Shown: piece by piece, positions 1-9,609 of the stretch | How positions within the stretch are numbered: position 1 is the first letter of the stretch | Layout of the letters: every line of letters begins with the position of its first letter | Assembly: GCF_016785095.1 (NCBI RefSeq) | Contig: NZ_JAEKJB010000008.1 | Span: 372,001 to 436,000 of the forward strand | Length of the DNA stretch: 64,000 nt | Direction of reading: 5' to 3' | Source of the DNA: Alloalcanivorax marinus | GTDB lineage: Bacteria; Pseudomonadota; Gammaproteobacteria; Pseudomonadales; Alcanivoracaceae | The notes under the pieces: model-generated | The model's input: the letters and a program-made list of their open reading frames with translations, nothing else | What the model was told of the DNA's origin: nothing | Database searches by the model: none | Translations under genes and position numbers: made by a program

Positions 1-329
1 CCGTAGTCCACCGGCTTGGTGAGGTAAGCGTCGGCACCGTGGCGCAGCCCGTTCACCTGGTCGGAGCTGGTGGCGTAGCCGGTCAGCATGACGATGCCCA
101 CCTGGGAGGCACTGCGCAGATGCTCCGCCACCGACAGGCCGTCCTCGCCGGGCAGCCCCACATCCAGCACGATGAGGTCGCAGCGTGATACCGTCATATG
201 GCGCCACAGGGCAGTGGCATCGGCACAGCCCTTGACGTTGAAACCGTTGGCGGCGATTTCATTCACCACCAGTTCCCGTTGCTCGGGGTCGTCCTCGACG
301 ACCACCACATCAAGACGTCGTTCGCTCAT
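1..329 (-). CDS. Response regulator, receiver domain (partial, C-terminus beyond window)
   Basis: The first 109 codons of a response regulator read from an ATG at 329 and run off the left edge. The receiver fold is visible: an acidic pair in VVVEDDPEQ near residues 11-14, the phospho-acceptor aspartate in LIVLDVGLPG, the conserved threonine region VMLTGYA and the lysine in LTKPVDY. Its start overlaps the stop of the upstream hybrid kinase by 4 bp (ATGA), so the two are translationally coupled and are very likely cognate. The output domain lies outside the window, so the regulated process and DNA-binding class cannot be named. Confidence 0.9.
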   Translation of the reverse strand, partial: MSERRLDVVVVEDDPEQRELVVNEIAANGFNVKGCADATALWRHMTVSRCDLIVLDVGLPGEDGLSVAEHLRSASQVGIVMLTGYATSSDQVNGLRHGADAYLTKPVDY

Positions 330-2074
330 CCACCCTCTCCTTCTTTGCCTTCTTCCAGCGTCCAAGTGGTCAACATAAACACGTATTGCAACAGCAGGTG
401 TGGGGAGAACGGCTTCACCAGCCGCTCCACGTCCGGCGGCAGCTCCCGGGCCAGCGCCCCCGCCTCGGGCAGATAATCGGAGATCAGAATAATCGCCAGC
501 TCGGGGTAAAGCGGGCGCAACCGTCGAATCAGCGCCGGCCCGCCCAGCCCGGGCATGCGCAGGTCGGTGACCAGCACATCCGGTATCCGGCCACGACCGA
601 TCACCCGCCAGGCTTCCTCACCATCGCGAGCACCAAGCACCCGACAACCACCGTTTTCCAGGGTCGCGCCAAGCATGGCGCGCAATTCATCGTCATCATC
701 GACCAGCAGCACCAGCGGCGAATGCACACCGCCGGGCGGCGCCGCCAGCTCGCGGTGCGGCAGCAGCAGCCGGAAGCGACTGCCCGCCCCGGGCCGGCTT
801 TGCACCTCGATGGCGCCGCCGGCTTCGTTGATCACCCTGCCGACCACCGCCAGCCCCAACCCGGTGCCGCTGCTTTGCCCCTTGGTGGTGAAGAACGGCT
901 CGAAGATGCGCCGGCGCACGTTCTCGTCCATGCCCACGCCGGTATCGCTCAGGTCAATTTCCACCCGCGAGGCGTCTTGCTCTTGCCGACCGACCGCCAA
1001 CCGGAAGTGGCCGCCTTCCGGCATCGCATCGCGGGCGTTGGTGGCCACGTTCAGCACCGCCAGTTCGAACTGTCCCCGGTCAATGCGCACCGGCAGAACC
1101 TCTTCCGGCAACAGCAACTCGATGCGCACGCGCGGATCGAACAACTGGCGCAGCATGCCCTCCAGGCCTCGTAGTGCCTCGCACACATCAAACACTTCCG
1201 GGTGCGCCACGTCCTGGCGGCTGAAGTTGAGCAATTTGCGACTGATCGCCGCGCCGCGCCGGGCGGCGGTTTCCACGCCGGCCAGGGCCTCGAGCAATTC
1301 CGCTGGCTCACGGCGCCGTTCACGCCACTGCGCGTAACCAAGAATGACGCCGAGAATATTATTGAAATCATGGGCCACGCCGCCGGCCAACTGGCCGATG
1401 GCCTTGACCTTCTGTACGTGCACCAGTTGCTCCATGGTTTGTTCCCGTTCTTCTTTTTCGGCTTTCAGGGAGCGACGCGCCGCTTCCAGTTCCCGGCGCC
1501 GGGTTTCCACATCGTCCAGGCTGGTGGCCAGGCTGGTCAGCGAGCCGTCGAAGACCACCGCCACGACGAGAAAACTGACCATCAGGCCGGCGGCGATCTC
1601 AAGGGCCAACCCCGGGGCGGTACCGACATAAAGTTCATGTCCGACCCCCACCAGCACGCACAACCAGGTAAACACCAGCACCCCCCACAATGCCCGGCGT
1701 CCGAACAAGACGCCGGCCAGGGCCAAAGGAAACACATGGGCGATCTGGGCCGGCCCCGGGCTGCGGATACCGGACAGCAGATACACCAGCATGATCATTG
1801 CCAGACTGCCGGCCAGAAACAGCCGGGCGGCGAACCGGAATCGCCCGCGGCGAATCAACAGAAAACCCAGCCAGGCAAAACCCGCCACCCAACCGTGGAT
1901 GACCAGATAAAATCGTTCCAATTCCCCCAGCGGCCCGCCGCCCAACAGCCGCAGCAACCAGCAAAACGGGATCAGCACGCCAAGAATCAGCAACACCAGT
2001 TGCAGCGTCACCGCGCCGTGACGGTCACCCTCCCCCACTACCCGTTCCAGCCAATACCGCGCTTTTCTGTGCAT
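326..2074 (-). CDS. Membrane hybrid histidine kinase with C-terminal receiver
   Basis: 582-residue sensor kinase. About six hydrophobic segments between residues 22 and 176 form a membrane sensor with almost no periplasmic domain. A coiled coil (about 182-222) leads into HisKA, with the phospho-accepting H235 in GGVAHDFNN. The ATPase domain follows, with an N box (NVATNARD near 342-349), G1 (DTGVGMD), an F box (FEPFFTTK) and G2 (GTGLGLA). A receiver domain starts near 453, with phospho-acceptor D504 in VTDLRMPG and lysine in LVKPFSP. The HDFNN-type H box is typical of kinases that carry a trailing receiver. The downstream response regulator overlaps its stop codon. The stimulus cannot be deduced from the sequence. 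Confidence 0.9.
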   Translation of the reverse strand: MHRKARYWLERVVGEGDRHGAVTLQLVLLILGVLIPFCWLLRLLGGGPLGELERFYLVIHGWVAGFAWLGFLLIRRGRFRFAARLFLAGSLAMIMLVYLLSGIRSPGPAQIAHVFPLALAGVLFGRRALWGVLVFTWLCVLVGVGHELYVGTAPGLALEIAAGLMVSFLVVAVVFDGSLTSLATSLDDVETRRRELEAARRSLKAEKEEREQTMEQLVHVQKVKAIGQLAGGVAHDFNNILGVILGYAQWRERRREPAELLEALAGVETAARRGAAISRKLLNFSRQDVAHPEVFDVCEALRGLEGMLRQLFDPRVRIELLLPEEVLPVRIDRGQFELAVLNVATNARDAMPEGGHFRLAVGRQEQDASRVEIDLSDTGVGMDENVRRRIFEPFFTTKGQSSGTGLGLAVVGRVINEAGGAIEVQSRPGAGSRFRLLLPHRELAAPPGGVHSPLVLLVDDDDELRAMLGATLENGGCRVLGARDGEEAWRVIGRGRIPDVLVTDLRMPGLGGPALIRRLRPLYPELAIILISDYLPEAGALARELPPDVERLVKPFSPHLLLQYVFMLTTWTLEEGKEGEGG

Positions 2075-2165
2075 TCAGCCTTGTTCTCCCTGCGCTGGCG
2101 GCACGCGTGGACGGAGGGCCTCGAAGGCCCGCCCATCAGGGGGACTCCCGACTCCTCATTATGCC

Positions 2166-2195
2166 ATTATTTGATTAATGGTAATTCACTCTCAA
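2166..2195 (-). promoter_or_regulatory. Candidate sigma-70 promoter of the hybrid kinase
   Basis: On the minus strand TTGAGA (2190-2195) and AATAAT (2166-2171) are separated by 18 bp, inside the most AT-rich stretch of this GC-rich segment. The predicted transcript would start near 2159, giving a leader of about 85 nt before the kinase ATG at 2074. Confidence 0.45.
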
Positions 2196-2342
2196 GCCCT
2201 TCACCCTAATCGAATCCTCACGCGAGGAATACGCTCCGCGAAACCCTATTATTACCATTATTGTTCCACCTTCCCCATTGCCACCTTCGTCGACCCCCAC
2301 CGGCGAGGCCAGAAAGGCAACGGCGGGCGCTTTGCCCGGAGG

Positions 2343-2360
2343 GCGCGGCTGAAGCCGCTC
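2343..2360. repeat. REP-like hairpin, single copy
   Basis: Contains the 14-mer GCGGCTGAAGCCGC (2345-2358), a 5-bp stem with a TGAA loop, followed by CTCATAC. The same 14-mer occurs at 15470 and 60497 in this window. It resembles half of the REP doublets described below. Confidence 0.6.
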
Positions 2361-2423
2361 ATACAGGGGTATCCAGCCCGCCAGGCCGCGCGGAACGCCT
2401 ATTGCGGTAATGCACAATGAACC

Positions 2424-2454
2424 AAAAAAAAACCCGCCAGAAGGCGGGTTTTTT
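2424..2454 (-). terminator. Rho-independent terminator of the hfl cluster
   Basis: CCCGCC (2433-2438) and GGCGGG (2443-2448) form a stem with an AGAA loop. It is flanked by an A run on the left and a T run on the right, so it has U tracts in both directions. It lies 16 bp beyond the hflC stop and would end the long minus-strand hfq/hflXKC transcript. Confidence 0.85.
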
Positions 2455-2469
2455 CATCGTCGGCGCGGA

Positions 2470-3543
2470 TCAGTTCGAACCCGAATCCTTCATGTAGCGG
2501 AAGAATTCGCTGTCCGGCGACAGGATCAGCAGGTCGTCCGAGGAATTGAAGCTGTCCCGGTAGGCCTGCAGGCTGCGATAGAAGCGGAAGAATTCCCGGT
2601 CCTTGGAGTAGGCGTTGGCATAGATGTTGGTGGCGCGGGCGTCGCCCTCACCGCGCATCTTCTGCGCGCCCTCGTAGGCACGAGCCAGGATTTCGGTGCG
2701 CTCACGGTCGGCGGCGGCGCGGATACGCTCGGCCACCTCGCGACCACGGGCACGATGCTCGGCGGCATCGCGGGCCCGTTCGGCGCGCATGCGGTCGAAT
2801 ACCCGACCGCGAACCTGCTCCGGCCAGTCGACCTGCTTGACGCGCACATCCACCACTTCGATCCCCAGGTCCTCCATGGTGGCCGCGTTCACTTCCTCGG
2901 CCACGGAGTTCATCAACTCCTCGCGCTGGTCGTCCTTTTCCGGCGGCGGGCCGCTGCCGGCGTCCGGGTCCGGCTGCCCGGAGGCGGCGCTCTCATCCCC
3001 GGAGGTGGTGGCATCGGCCTCCTCGGCGGCGGAGGTGGTCCCGTTCATCAATTCTCCGCTGCTCACCGCGGACGGGTCCAGGGCCTCATCGGGCAGGGCA
3101 CCACCGCGACCGGCCACCACTTCCTGCACGGTGCGCGAGGCGAACTGGTTGCGCAACGCCTCGTTGACGCGCGGATCGAGCAGTTCCCGCGCCCGCCGCT
3201 CCATGGCCAGACCGCTGTTGGCGCCAGCGCCGACACTGACGATATAGCGCTGCACGTCGGCGATGCGCCAGGTCACGAAGGCATCCACGTTAAGCAGCTT
3301 CTTCTCGGCGGTGAGGAACGACTGGGTGGGCACGTCGTGGGTGAGCAGACGCCCGTCCACGCGAATCACCTCGTCGATCAGCGGCACCTTGGGGTAAATA
3401 CCCGGCTCGATGTCCGCCTGCTCCACCCGGCTGAAGCGCTTCAGCACGGCCTTCTCGGTTTCATTGACGATGTAGAACGAATCCAGGGCCAGCAGCAACA
3501 GCACGCCCACTGCCACCAGCACCAGCCAGCTACGTGTGCTCAT
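2470..3543 (-). CDS. hflC: HflC, FtsH protease modulator
   Basis: SPFH/prohibitin-family inner-membrane protein that partners HflK in the complex surrounding the FtsH protease. 357 residues: one N-terminal membrane anchor (about 6-24) followed by the SPFH domain, and a C-terminal helical stretch containing ARAYEGAQKMRGEGDA. It is slightly longer than the roughly 334 residues usual for HflC. An acidic, Ser/Glu/Asp-rich, Pro-containing segment at about residues 145-208 interrupts the domain. Its ATG overlaps the hflK stop by one base (TGATG), so the pair is coupled. Confidence 0.97.
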   Translation of the reverse strand: MSTRSWLVLVAVGVLLLLALDSFYIVNETEKAVLKRFSRVEQADIEPGIYPKVPLIDEVIRVDGRLLTHDVPTQSFLTAEKKLLNVDAFVTWRIADVQRYIVSVGAGANSGLAMERRARELLDPRVNEALRNQFASRTVQEVVAGRGGALPDEALDPSAVSSGELMNGTTSAAEEADATTSGDESAASGQPDPDAGSGPPPEKDDQREELMNSVAEEVNAATMEDLGIEVVDVRVKQVDWPEQVRGRVFDRMRAERARDAAEHRARGREVAERIRAAADRERTEILARAYEGAQKMRGEGDARATNIYANAYSKDREFFRFYRSLQAYRDSFNSSDDLLILSPDSEFFRYMKDSGSN

Positions 3544-4733
3544 CAGCGAATCTCCGTGCGGTTGCTTTGGTACAGGCTGCGCGACGTCTTGCGGCCACTG
3601 CCGCCGTCATCGGCGCCGGCGCTGGCCGGATTCGACGCCCCACCGGTGCCGCCACTGGATGCGCCGCCGCGGGTGTCGGTCTTGCCGGCGCGACCCTTGA
3701 GCATCTGATCCAGGGGCAGGTACATCAGGCTGTCGCCGTTGGGGATATCCGCCAGCACCTTGCTGGACTTGCTCAGCACTTCGGTGATGGTGTCCAGATA
3801 GAGGCGCTGCCGGGTCACTTCCGGCGCCTTGCGGTATTCGGCCACCAGGTCGTTGAAGCGCGCCGCGTCACCTTCGGCTTCCGCCACCACCCGGGCTTTG
3901 TAGGCCTCGGCTTCCGCGCCGATGCGGGCCCCCTCACCACGGGCCTGCGGGATCACCGAGTTGTAATAGGCTTCCGCTTCCTTCTTGAAACGGTCCTCGT
4001 CTTCCTTGGCCTTGGCGACGTCGTCGAAGGCGTCGCGCACCGCTTCCGGCGCGGCGGTCTTGTCCAGCACCACCTGGTTGATCACCAGGCCGGTATTGTA
4101 GCGGTCCAGGTAATCCTGCAGGCGCTCGCGCACCTCAAGACGAATGTCCTCGCGGCGGTCCTTGAGAACGCCGTCCATGGTGGAACTGCCCACCACGTGC
4201 CGCAGCGCGGAACTGGTGGCGTGTTCGAGGATGGCTTCCGGGGCACCGACGCGCAGCAGGTAGGCCTGCGGGTCGAGCACCTTGTACTGCACCTCCAGGG
4301 TCACCGCCACGATGTTGGTGTCCTCGGTGAGCATCTCCTCGCTGAGCTCGTAGCTGCGATTCTGGCCGACATCGACTTTCATGGTCTGCTCGATGACCGG
4401 GGCACGCCAGTTGAGGCCCGGGTCCACCATGCGGTTGAACTCACCAAAACGCAGCACCACCGCGCGCTGGCTCTGATCCACCACGTAGAAGCCCATCAAT
4501 ACATAGCCGACCACCAGGATCACCAGCACCACCGCCAGCAGGCCGCCAGGGAAGCCGCCGGACGGCTTCTTGCCACCGCCACCGCCGCCGCTCTTGCCGC
4601 CAAACAGGCTGTTGATACGATCCTTGAGGTTCTTCAGTGCTTCATCGAGATCCGGTGGGCGCTGATCGCCGCCACCGCCACCCCCGCCCCAGGGGTCCCT
4701 GGGCTTGTTGCCGCCGGGTTCATTCCAGGCCAT
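3543..4733 (-). CDS. hflK: HflK, FtsH protease modulator
   Basis: 396-residue SPFH-family membrane protein, partner of HflC and FtsH. The cytoplasmic N-terminus is extremely Gly-rich (runs of six to seven glycines near 16-23 and 47-60). A single membrane span at about 62-84 precedes the SPFH domain, which contains DQSQRAVVLRFGEF, and a helical region rich in Glu and Ala. The C-terminal tail is again Gly/Ser-rich and disordered. It lies 11 bp downstream of hflX and overlaps hflC, forming the conserved hflX-hflK-hflC operon. Confidence 0.97.
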   Translation of the reverse strand: MAWNEPGGNKPRDPWGGGGGGGDQRPPDLDEALKNLKDRINSLFGGKSGGGGGGKKPSGGFPGGLLAVVLVILVVGYVLMGFYVVDQSQRAVVLRFGEFNRMVDPGLNWRAPVIEQTMKVDVGQNRSYELSEEMLTEDTNIVAVTLEVQYKVLDPQAYLLRVGAPEAILEHATSSALRHVVGSSTMDGVLKDRREDIRLEVRERLQDYLDRYNTGLVINQVVLDKTAAPEAVRDAFDDVAKAKEDEDRFKKEAEAYYNSVIPQARGEGARIGAEAEAYKARVVAEAEGDAARFNDLVAEYRKAPEVTRQRLYLDTITEVLSKSSKVLADIPNGDSLMYLPLDQMLKGRAGKTDTRGGASSGGTGGASNPASAGADDGGSGRKTSRSLYQSNRTEIR

Positions 4734-4744
4734 TGAATTCTCCG

Positions 4745-6112
4745 TTATCCCGCTCTGTGCGAGCGTCCAGGATTGTAGGAAGGGGTCTCCGCGTCTGCAA
4801 CCGACGGGTCCGGTACCTTTACCTGTTCCTCGTCCAGCCCCGCCTCGCGCAGCAATCGCTCGAAGTGCACCCGATTGACGTGCACCCGCAACAGCATGCC
4901 CCCATCCGTGGCCGCCTGCTCATCGGTCACCTCGCCGGCCTCGTGCAGACGCGCGCGCAGCTTGCCCGCCCAGGGTGGCAGCCGCAACCAGCGGTCCACC
5001 CAACGATCAGCCAGCCGTTCGGCGATCGCCTGGTTGAGCAGGTCAAAACCTTCACCGGTGGCCGCCGACAACCACACTCGCCAGGGCAGTCCCTGCTCGT
5101 CGCGCTCCAGGCGGGCCCCCTCTTCGAGACGGTCCACTTTGTTGTAAACGTGCAACACAGGCACCTGATCGGCGCCGATTTCCTCCAGCACCTCGTCCAC
5201 CGCCGCCACATTGGCGTCCCGTTCCTCGGCGCTACAGTCAGTCACATGCAGCAGCAAGGACGCGTTAACGGTTTCTTCCAGGGTGGCGCGAAACGCCTGC
5301 ACCAGCCGGTGCGGCAGATGACGAATGAAGCCCACCGTATCCGCCAGGATCGCCGGGCCCACGCCCGGCACGCGCACCTTGCGCAGGGTCGGGTCCAGGG
5401 TGGCGAATAACTGGTCGGCCACGTAGACATCACCGGTGGTCAGCGCATTGAACAGGGTGGACTTGCCGGCGTTGGTGTAGCCCACCAGGGAAATCAGCGG
5501 GGTTTCCGAGCGATCCCGGGCACGCCGGCCCTGAGCGCGCTGCTTGCGCACCTTATCCAGCCGCGTCTGAATCGAACGGATGCGCTCGCGCAGCAGGCGC
5601 CGGTCGGTTTCCAGCTGGGTCTCACCGGGCCCTCGCAGGCCAATGCCGCCCTTCTGGCGCTCCAGGTGGGTCCAGCCACGCACCAGGCGGGTGGACAAAT
5701 GCTGAAGCTGGGCCAGTTCCACCTGCAGCCGCCCCTCGTGGGTGCGGGCGCGCTGGGCGAAAATATCCAGGATCAGACCGGTGCGGTCGAGCACCCGGCA
5801 TTTCACCGCGCGCTCCAGGTTCCGTTCCTGTCCGGCGCTCAGGGCATGGTTGAACAGCACCACGTCGGCCTCGTGCTCGCGCACCAGGTCAGCCAGCTCC
5901 TCGGCCTTGCCGGAGCCGATGAACAGCGCCGGGTCGGGCCGGTCGCGCTTGCTCACCAGTTCCGCCACGGGCTCGACCCCGGAAGAGGTCACCAAATGGT
6001 GAAATTCGTCCAGGTCCTCACGCCCCAGGGCGTCGGGCAGTTCCAGATGAACCAGCACCGCTTTCTCGCCGGCGCCGGTGCGCACCTGTTCGGTACGATC
6101 AAAAAGATCCAT
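4745..6112 (-). CDS. hflX: HflX, ribosome-associated GTPase
   Basis: 455-residue GTPase of the HflX family, which splits or rescues stalled 70S ribosomes, especially after heat stress. The N-terminal HflX domain contains a Gly-rich segment (GGIGLRGPGETQLE), followed by a coiled coil. The G domain has a P-loop GYTNAGKST (about 211-219, K217), ADTVGF for G3 and NKVD for G4. An upstream in-frame ATG at 6148 was rejected because it lies inside the hfq terminator hairpin. The ATG at 6112 gives the usual MDLFDR start. The ribosome-binding site here is weak. Confidence 0.95.
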   Translation of the reverse strand: MDLFDRTEQVRTGAGEKAVLVHLELPDALGREDLDEFHHLVTSSGVEPVAELVSKRDRPDPALFIGSGKAEELADLVREHEADVVLFNHALSAGQERNLERAVKCRVLDRTGLILDIFAQRARTHEGRLQVELAQLQHLSTRLVRGWTHLERQKGGIGLRGPGETQLETDRRLLRERIRSIQTRLDKVRKQRAQGRRARDRSETPLISLVGYTNAGKSTLFNALTTGDVYVADQLFATLDPTLRKVRVPGVGPAILADTVGFIRHLPHRLVQAFRATLEETVNASLLLHVTDCSAEERDANVAAVDEVLEEIGADQVPVLHVYNKVDRLEEGARLERDEQGLPWRVWLSAATGEGFDLLNQAIAERLADRWVDRWLRLPPWAGKLRARLHEAGEVTDEQAATDGGMLLRVHVNRVHFERLLREAGLDEEQVKVPDPSVADAETPSYNPGRSHRAG

Positions 6113-6134
6113 GGGTTCCAGTGTAAAGGACACA

Positions 6135-6166
6135 AAAAGCAAAGCCACGCCGTTCGGCGTGGCTTT
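6135..6166 (-). terminator. Terminator between hfq and hflX
   Basis: A 26-base inverted repeat (6141-6166, stem AAAGCCACGCCG / CGGCGTGGCTTT, TT loop) is followed on the minus strand by GCTTTTTG. It lies between the hfq stop and the hflX start. It should reduce read-through from hfq, and it decides the hflX start codon by occupying the longer open frame. Confidence 0.85.
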
Positions 6167-6192
6167 GGCGAGGGAGGAAGGCGATTGGCGGC

Positions 6193-6489
6193 TTACTGGT
6201 TGCCGAAATCGTCACCTATGCCCCCTTGGTGGCCGGCTTGCTGGCCGCCCTGCATTGCCGGGTTGCCGCCTCCGCCCGCGGCGCGCGGGTTGCGGGCCGG
6301 TACCACGGTGGAAATAGCGTGTTTGTAAACCATCTGGCTGACCGCGTTTTTCAGCAGAACCACATACTGATCAAAGGACTCAATCTGCCCTTGCAGTTTG
6401 ATGCCGTTCACCAGGAAGATGGAAACCGGGATGCGTTCCTTTCTCAGCGCATTGAGAAAAGGGTCTTGTAGCGAGTGCCCTTTTGACAT
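6193..6489 (-). CDS. hfq: Hfq, RNA chaperone
   Basis: 98-residue Sm-like hexameric RNA chaperone that pairs small RNAs with mRNAs. Sm1 (about 8-50) includes [11 protein letters not shown], and Sm2 is represented by the diagnostic YKHAIST near residue 55. The C-terminal tail (about 68-98) is Gly/Gln/Asn-rich and disordered, as in other gammaproteobacteria. A strong ribosome-binding site (AAGGAG) precedes the ATG. It sits in its usual place between miaA and hflX. Confidence 0.99.
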   Translation of the reverse strand: MSKGHSLQDPFLNALRKERIPVSIFLVNGIKLQGQIESFDQYVVLLKNAVSQMVYKHAISTVVPARNPRAAGGGGNPAMQGGQQAGHQGGIGDDFGNQ

Positions 6490-6746
6490 GGCAAATCTCC
6501 TTAACGTTCATAAAAAGTGAGCGCCCAAGCGTTCGGGCAATCATCAGCGCTTACGTCCGGGCTTCGCGAGGCCGGCCATCCCTGCCGGACGGCCCGCGGG
6601 CCAAGGACTTCTCTTTGGCAGCCTTCCCCGAAAAAGGTTTCAGCCCCACCCTTCGTAAAGCCCTGCGTCATCGTGGTCCTCTATGGGGCTTGGTCCCAAT
6701 AAAAACAAGCCTCAAGGGAGCAATTGCGCCCTCCGGAACCCTCGAT

Positions 6747-7739
6747 TCAACTAAACACGGTTTTACAAACGCCTGCAAGACGGGCAACGCACGCCCTGCG
6801 ACTCTCGTCACGGGCGCCGTCGTACCAGGTAAGACCGGGCCATTTACGCAGCCAGGTGAGCTGCCGTTTGGCCAGCTGCCGGGTAGCGATAATACCTTTT
6901 TCCACCATGGTCATGTAATCCCATTGGCCCTCTAAATAACGCCAAACCTGACGATAGCCCACCGCCTTGAGGGCCGGCAGCTCGCCGTGCAGGTCAGCGC
7001 GGGCGCGCAGTGCCGCCACCTCTTCCACCAGCCCCGCCTCGAGCATGGCATGGAAACGGGACTCGATGCGCCGGTGCAGCTCCTCGCGGGGCGGCGCCAC
7101 CGCCAGACTAAGCACCGGTCGGGCCAGGCCCGGGAAGCGATAAAAGCCATCCGCCAGGGGCTCGGCGGCGGTATCGTGTTCGCCGTGGAAAGCGCTCAGT
7201 GGGCGACCGGTGAGTCGGTATACCTCCAGGGCGCGCTGCAGGCGCTGGCGGTCAGTGGGCTTGAGACGGGCGGCGCTGGCCGGGTCCACCTCGGCCAGCG
7301 CCCGGTGCACCGCCGGCCAGCCGTCGCGCGCCGCCAGGGCGGCGATGTCGGCGCGCACCGCCGCGTCCGCCTCCGGCAGCGGCGCCAACCCCTCCACCAG
7401 GGCCTTGAAATACAACATGGTGCCGCCCACCAGCAGCGGAATCCGGCCGGCGGCGGCGATGGATTCGATTTCGCCGAGCGCGTCGGCGCGGAAATCCGCC
7501 GCCGAATAGGGCTCGGCCGGGTCGCGAAAACCCAGCAGGCGGTGCGGGGCGCGGGCCAACTCATCGTCGGAGGGGCGCGCGGCGCCGATGTCCAGGCCGC
7601 GATAGACCAGGGCGGAGTCCACGTTGATCAGCTCCACCGGCAAGGTTTCGGCGGCCTCGATGGCCAGGTCGGTCTTACCGGCGGCGGTGGGGCCCATCAG
7701 CAAGATCACCGGCAGCGATGCCCCGGGTACGGCGCCCAT
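6747..7739 (-). CDS. miaA: MiaA, tRNA dimethylallyltransferase
   Basis: 330-residue enzyme that transfers a dimethylallyl group to N6 of A37 in tRNAs reading UNN codons. The P-loop GPTAAGKT is at about 16-23, followed by [20 protein letters not shown] and the substrate-binding [11 protein letters not shown] region. The start chosen is the ATG at 7739, which overlaps the mutL stop by one base (TAATG). A longer frame to 7814 would run inside mutL. The 257 bp downstream, before hfq, contain no gene. Confidence 0.97.
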   Translation of the reverse strand: MGAVPGASLPVILLMGPTAAGKTDLAIEAAETLPVELINVDSALVYRGLDIGAARPSDDELARAPHRLLGFRDPAEPYSAADFRADALGEIESIAAAGRIPLLVGGTMLYFKALVEGLAPLPEADAAVRADIAALAARDGWPAVHRALAEVDPASAARLKPTDRQRLQRALEVYRLTGRPLSAFHGEHDTAAEPLADGFYRFPGLARPVLSLAVAPPREELHRRIESRFHAMLEAGLVEEVAALRARADLHGELPALKAVGYRQVWRYLEGQWDYMTMVEKGIIATRQLAKRQLTWLRKWPGLTWYDGARDESRRACVARLAGVCKTVFS

Positions 7740-9598
7740 TACTGACCCCGCATGAACAGGCGATCCAGTTCCTTGACGCTCATCTGGGTCCAGGTAGGCC
7801 GCCCGTGATTGCACTGGCCGGAACGCTCGGTGGCTTCCATGTCCCGCAGCAGGGCATTCATTTCCGGCACCGTCAGGCGCCGGTTGGCGCGCACGCTGCC
7901 GTGGCAGGCCATGGACGAGAGCAAGGCATCGAGCTGCTGCTCAATGCGCTCGCTGGAACCCTGGGCGAGCAGGTCGGAAAGCACGTCGCGCACCAGGGTT
8001 TCGCTGTCCGCGTTACGCAGCAGCGCCGGCACCTCGCGCACCACCAGGGTTTCCGGCCCGGCGCGTTCAACCAGAAAGCCCAGGCGCTCGAACACCTCCG
8101 GCTGCTGCTCGGCGAAGTCCGCCTCCCGGGAGGACACCGCCATGGACACCGGCACCAGCAACGGCTGGCTGCGCACCTTGGCCTCGGCCCAGTCGCGCTT
8201 GAGGCGCTCGTAGGTAATCCGTTCATGGGCGGCGTGCATATCCACCAGCACCATGCCGTGCTCGTTTTCGGCGATGATAAAGATGCCATGCAATTGCGCC
8301 ACCGCGTAGCCCAGCGGCGGGGTCTGGCCCGGCTGTGGCGCGGCGGCGGGCGTGTCGGCGGCGGGCGCACCCACCAGAGCACCGTAGGCACCGGCCTGGC
8401 GGGCGCCATCGGCCACCGTCGCTGGCCGCCCCGGCACCGGCCCCGGATAGCCGCCCCCGCCGCCGAAGCCCCCCACGCCCCCGACACCACCGCCGCCGGT
8501 ATCCGGACGCGGCGTGGTCAGCGGCATGCTGCCCTGGGTGGGCGCCGGCTGAACCTGATCGGTCAGCGGCACTTCGGCATGGCCGTCGGCGCCGGGGCGC
8601 ACCTCGGCGATGGTCCGGTGCAGGGTGCGGAACAGGAAATCGTGCACCATGCGCTGCTCGCGGAAACGCACCTCGTGCTTGGTGGGGTGCACGTTGACGT
8701 CCACCAACGCCGGGTCGACCTCGAAAAACAGCACATAGGCCGGATGGCGACCGTGGTAGAGCACATCGGAGTAAGCCTGGCGTACCGCGTGGTTGACCAC
8801 CTTGTCGCGGATCACCCGGCCATTGACGTAGAAGTACTGCAGGTCCGCCTGGGAGCGGGAAAAGGTGGGCAGCCCCATCCAGCCATGCAGGCGCAGGCCG
8901 CCGTGCTCGATGTCCACCTCCATGGCCTGCTCCATGAAAGCGCGGCCACACAGCCGCGCCACCCGGGCGGCGCGCAGGGTGGCGTCGTCGCCGGCGGGCA
9001 ACTGGTGAATCACCTTCTGATTATGGGTAAGCCGGAAGGCGGTCTGGAATTCGCTCAGGGCGACCCGCCGGAACACCTCTTCCAGGTGGTTGAACTCGGT
9101 CTTCTCGGTACGCAGGAAACGGCGCCGGGCCGGCGTGTTGAAGAACAGGTCGCGCATGGTCACGGTGGTGCCGCGCGGGTGAGCGGCGGGGGCCACGCTG
9201 GGGGCCATGTCGCGGCCCTCCACGGACACCTGCCAGCCCTGGGCCTGGGCACCGTCGTTACTGGCCAGAGTGAGCCGGGACACCGAGCTGATCGCCGCCA
9301 GCGCCTCGCCGCGAAAGCCCAGGGTGCCGATGGCTTCCAGGTCTTCCTGGCTCTGAATCTTGCTGGTGGCATGCCGGGACAGCGCCAGCGGCAAATCCTC
9401 CTCGCCGATGCCGGTGCCATCGTCGCGCACCTTGATCAGCTTGATGCCGCCCTGCTCCACATCCACGGTGATCTGCCGGGCTTCGGCGTCCAGAGCGTTT
9501 TCCAGCAGTTCCTTAAGCACCGAGGCGGGCCGCTCCACCACCTCGCCGGCGGCGATCTGGTTGGCGAGCCGGGAATCCAGGCGGTGAATCTTTGCCAC
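7739..9598 (-). CDS. mutL: MutL, DNA mismatch repair protein
   Basis: 619-residue GHKL ATPase that links MutS mismatch recognition to strand excision. The N-terminal ATPase has [15 protein letters not shown] and TLGFRGEAL. The variable linker is strongly Gly-rich (about residues 365-390). The C-terminal dimerisation domain carries [12 protein letters not shown] at 453-464. This fits the metal-binding endonuclease motif DxHAx2Ex4E found in MutL of organisms without MutH, so this MutL is predicted to nick DNA itself. It ends in MRGQ and overlaps miaA by one base. Confidence 0.97.
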   Translation of the reverse strand: MAKIHRLDSRLANQIAAGEVVERPASVLKELLENALDAEARQITVDVEQGGIKLIKVRDDGTGIGEEDLPLALSRHATSKIQSQEDLEAIGTLGFRGEALAAISSVSRLTLASNDGAQAQGWQVSVEGRDMAPSVAPAAHPRGTTVTMRDLFFNTPARRRFLRTEKTEFNHLEEVFRRVALSEFQTAFRLTHNQKVIHQLPAGDDATLRAARVARLCGRAFMEQAMEVDIEHGGLRLHGWMGLPTFSRSQADLQYFYVNGRVIRDKVVNHAVRQAYSDVLYHGRHPAYVLFFEVDPALVDVNVHPTKHEVRFREQRMVHDFLFRTLHRTIAEVRPGADGHAEVPLTDQVQPAPTQGSMPLTTPRPDTGGGGVGGVGGFGGGGGYPGPVPGRPATVADGARQAGAYGALVGAPAADTPAAAPQPGQTPPLGYAVAQLHGIFIIAENEHGMVLVDMHAAHERITYERLKRDWAEAKVRSQPLLVPVSMAVSSREADFAEQQPEVFERLGFLVERAGPETLVVREVPALLRNADSETLVRDVLSDLLAQGSSERIEQQLDALLSSMACHGSVRANRRLTVPEMNALLRDMEATERSGQCNHGRPTWTQMSVKELDRLFMRGQ

Positions 9599-9609
9599 GG
9601 TGAAAAACC

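Larger units (their letters stand above)
2075..2469. other. Intergenic region between hybrid kinase and hflC
   Basis: 395 bp with no convincing gene. The two 80-codon open frames here, one on each strand, lack recognisable protein character and good start signals. The region holds an AT-rich stretch (about 2155-2275) with a promoter candidate for the kinase, one REP-like hairpin at 2343-2360 and the hflC terminator at 2424-2454. Confidence 0.7.

Noticed and set aside
2175..2420. Two 80-codon frames in the kinase-hflC gap
   Set aside because: They overlap each other antisense, contain the terminator or promoter, and show no protein-like composition.
2410..4736. Two plus-strand frames of about 400 codons
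   Set aside because: Shadows of hflC and hflK; their Gly/Val/His-rich translation follows from the complementary codons.
6113..6148. Upstream ATG of hflX
   Set aside because: The extra 12 codons overlap the hfq terminator stem (6141-6166), so translation from there is implausible; the ATG at 6112 fits the family.
6490..6746. Small gene or sRNA between miaA and hfq
   Set aside because: The plus-strand frame spanning it is not protein-like, and no terminator or promoter pair convincing enough for a small RNA is visible; most likely hfq promoter and leader.
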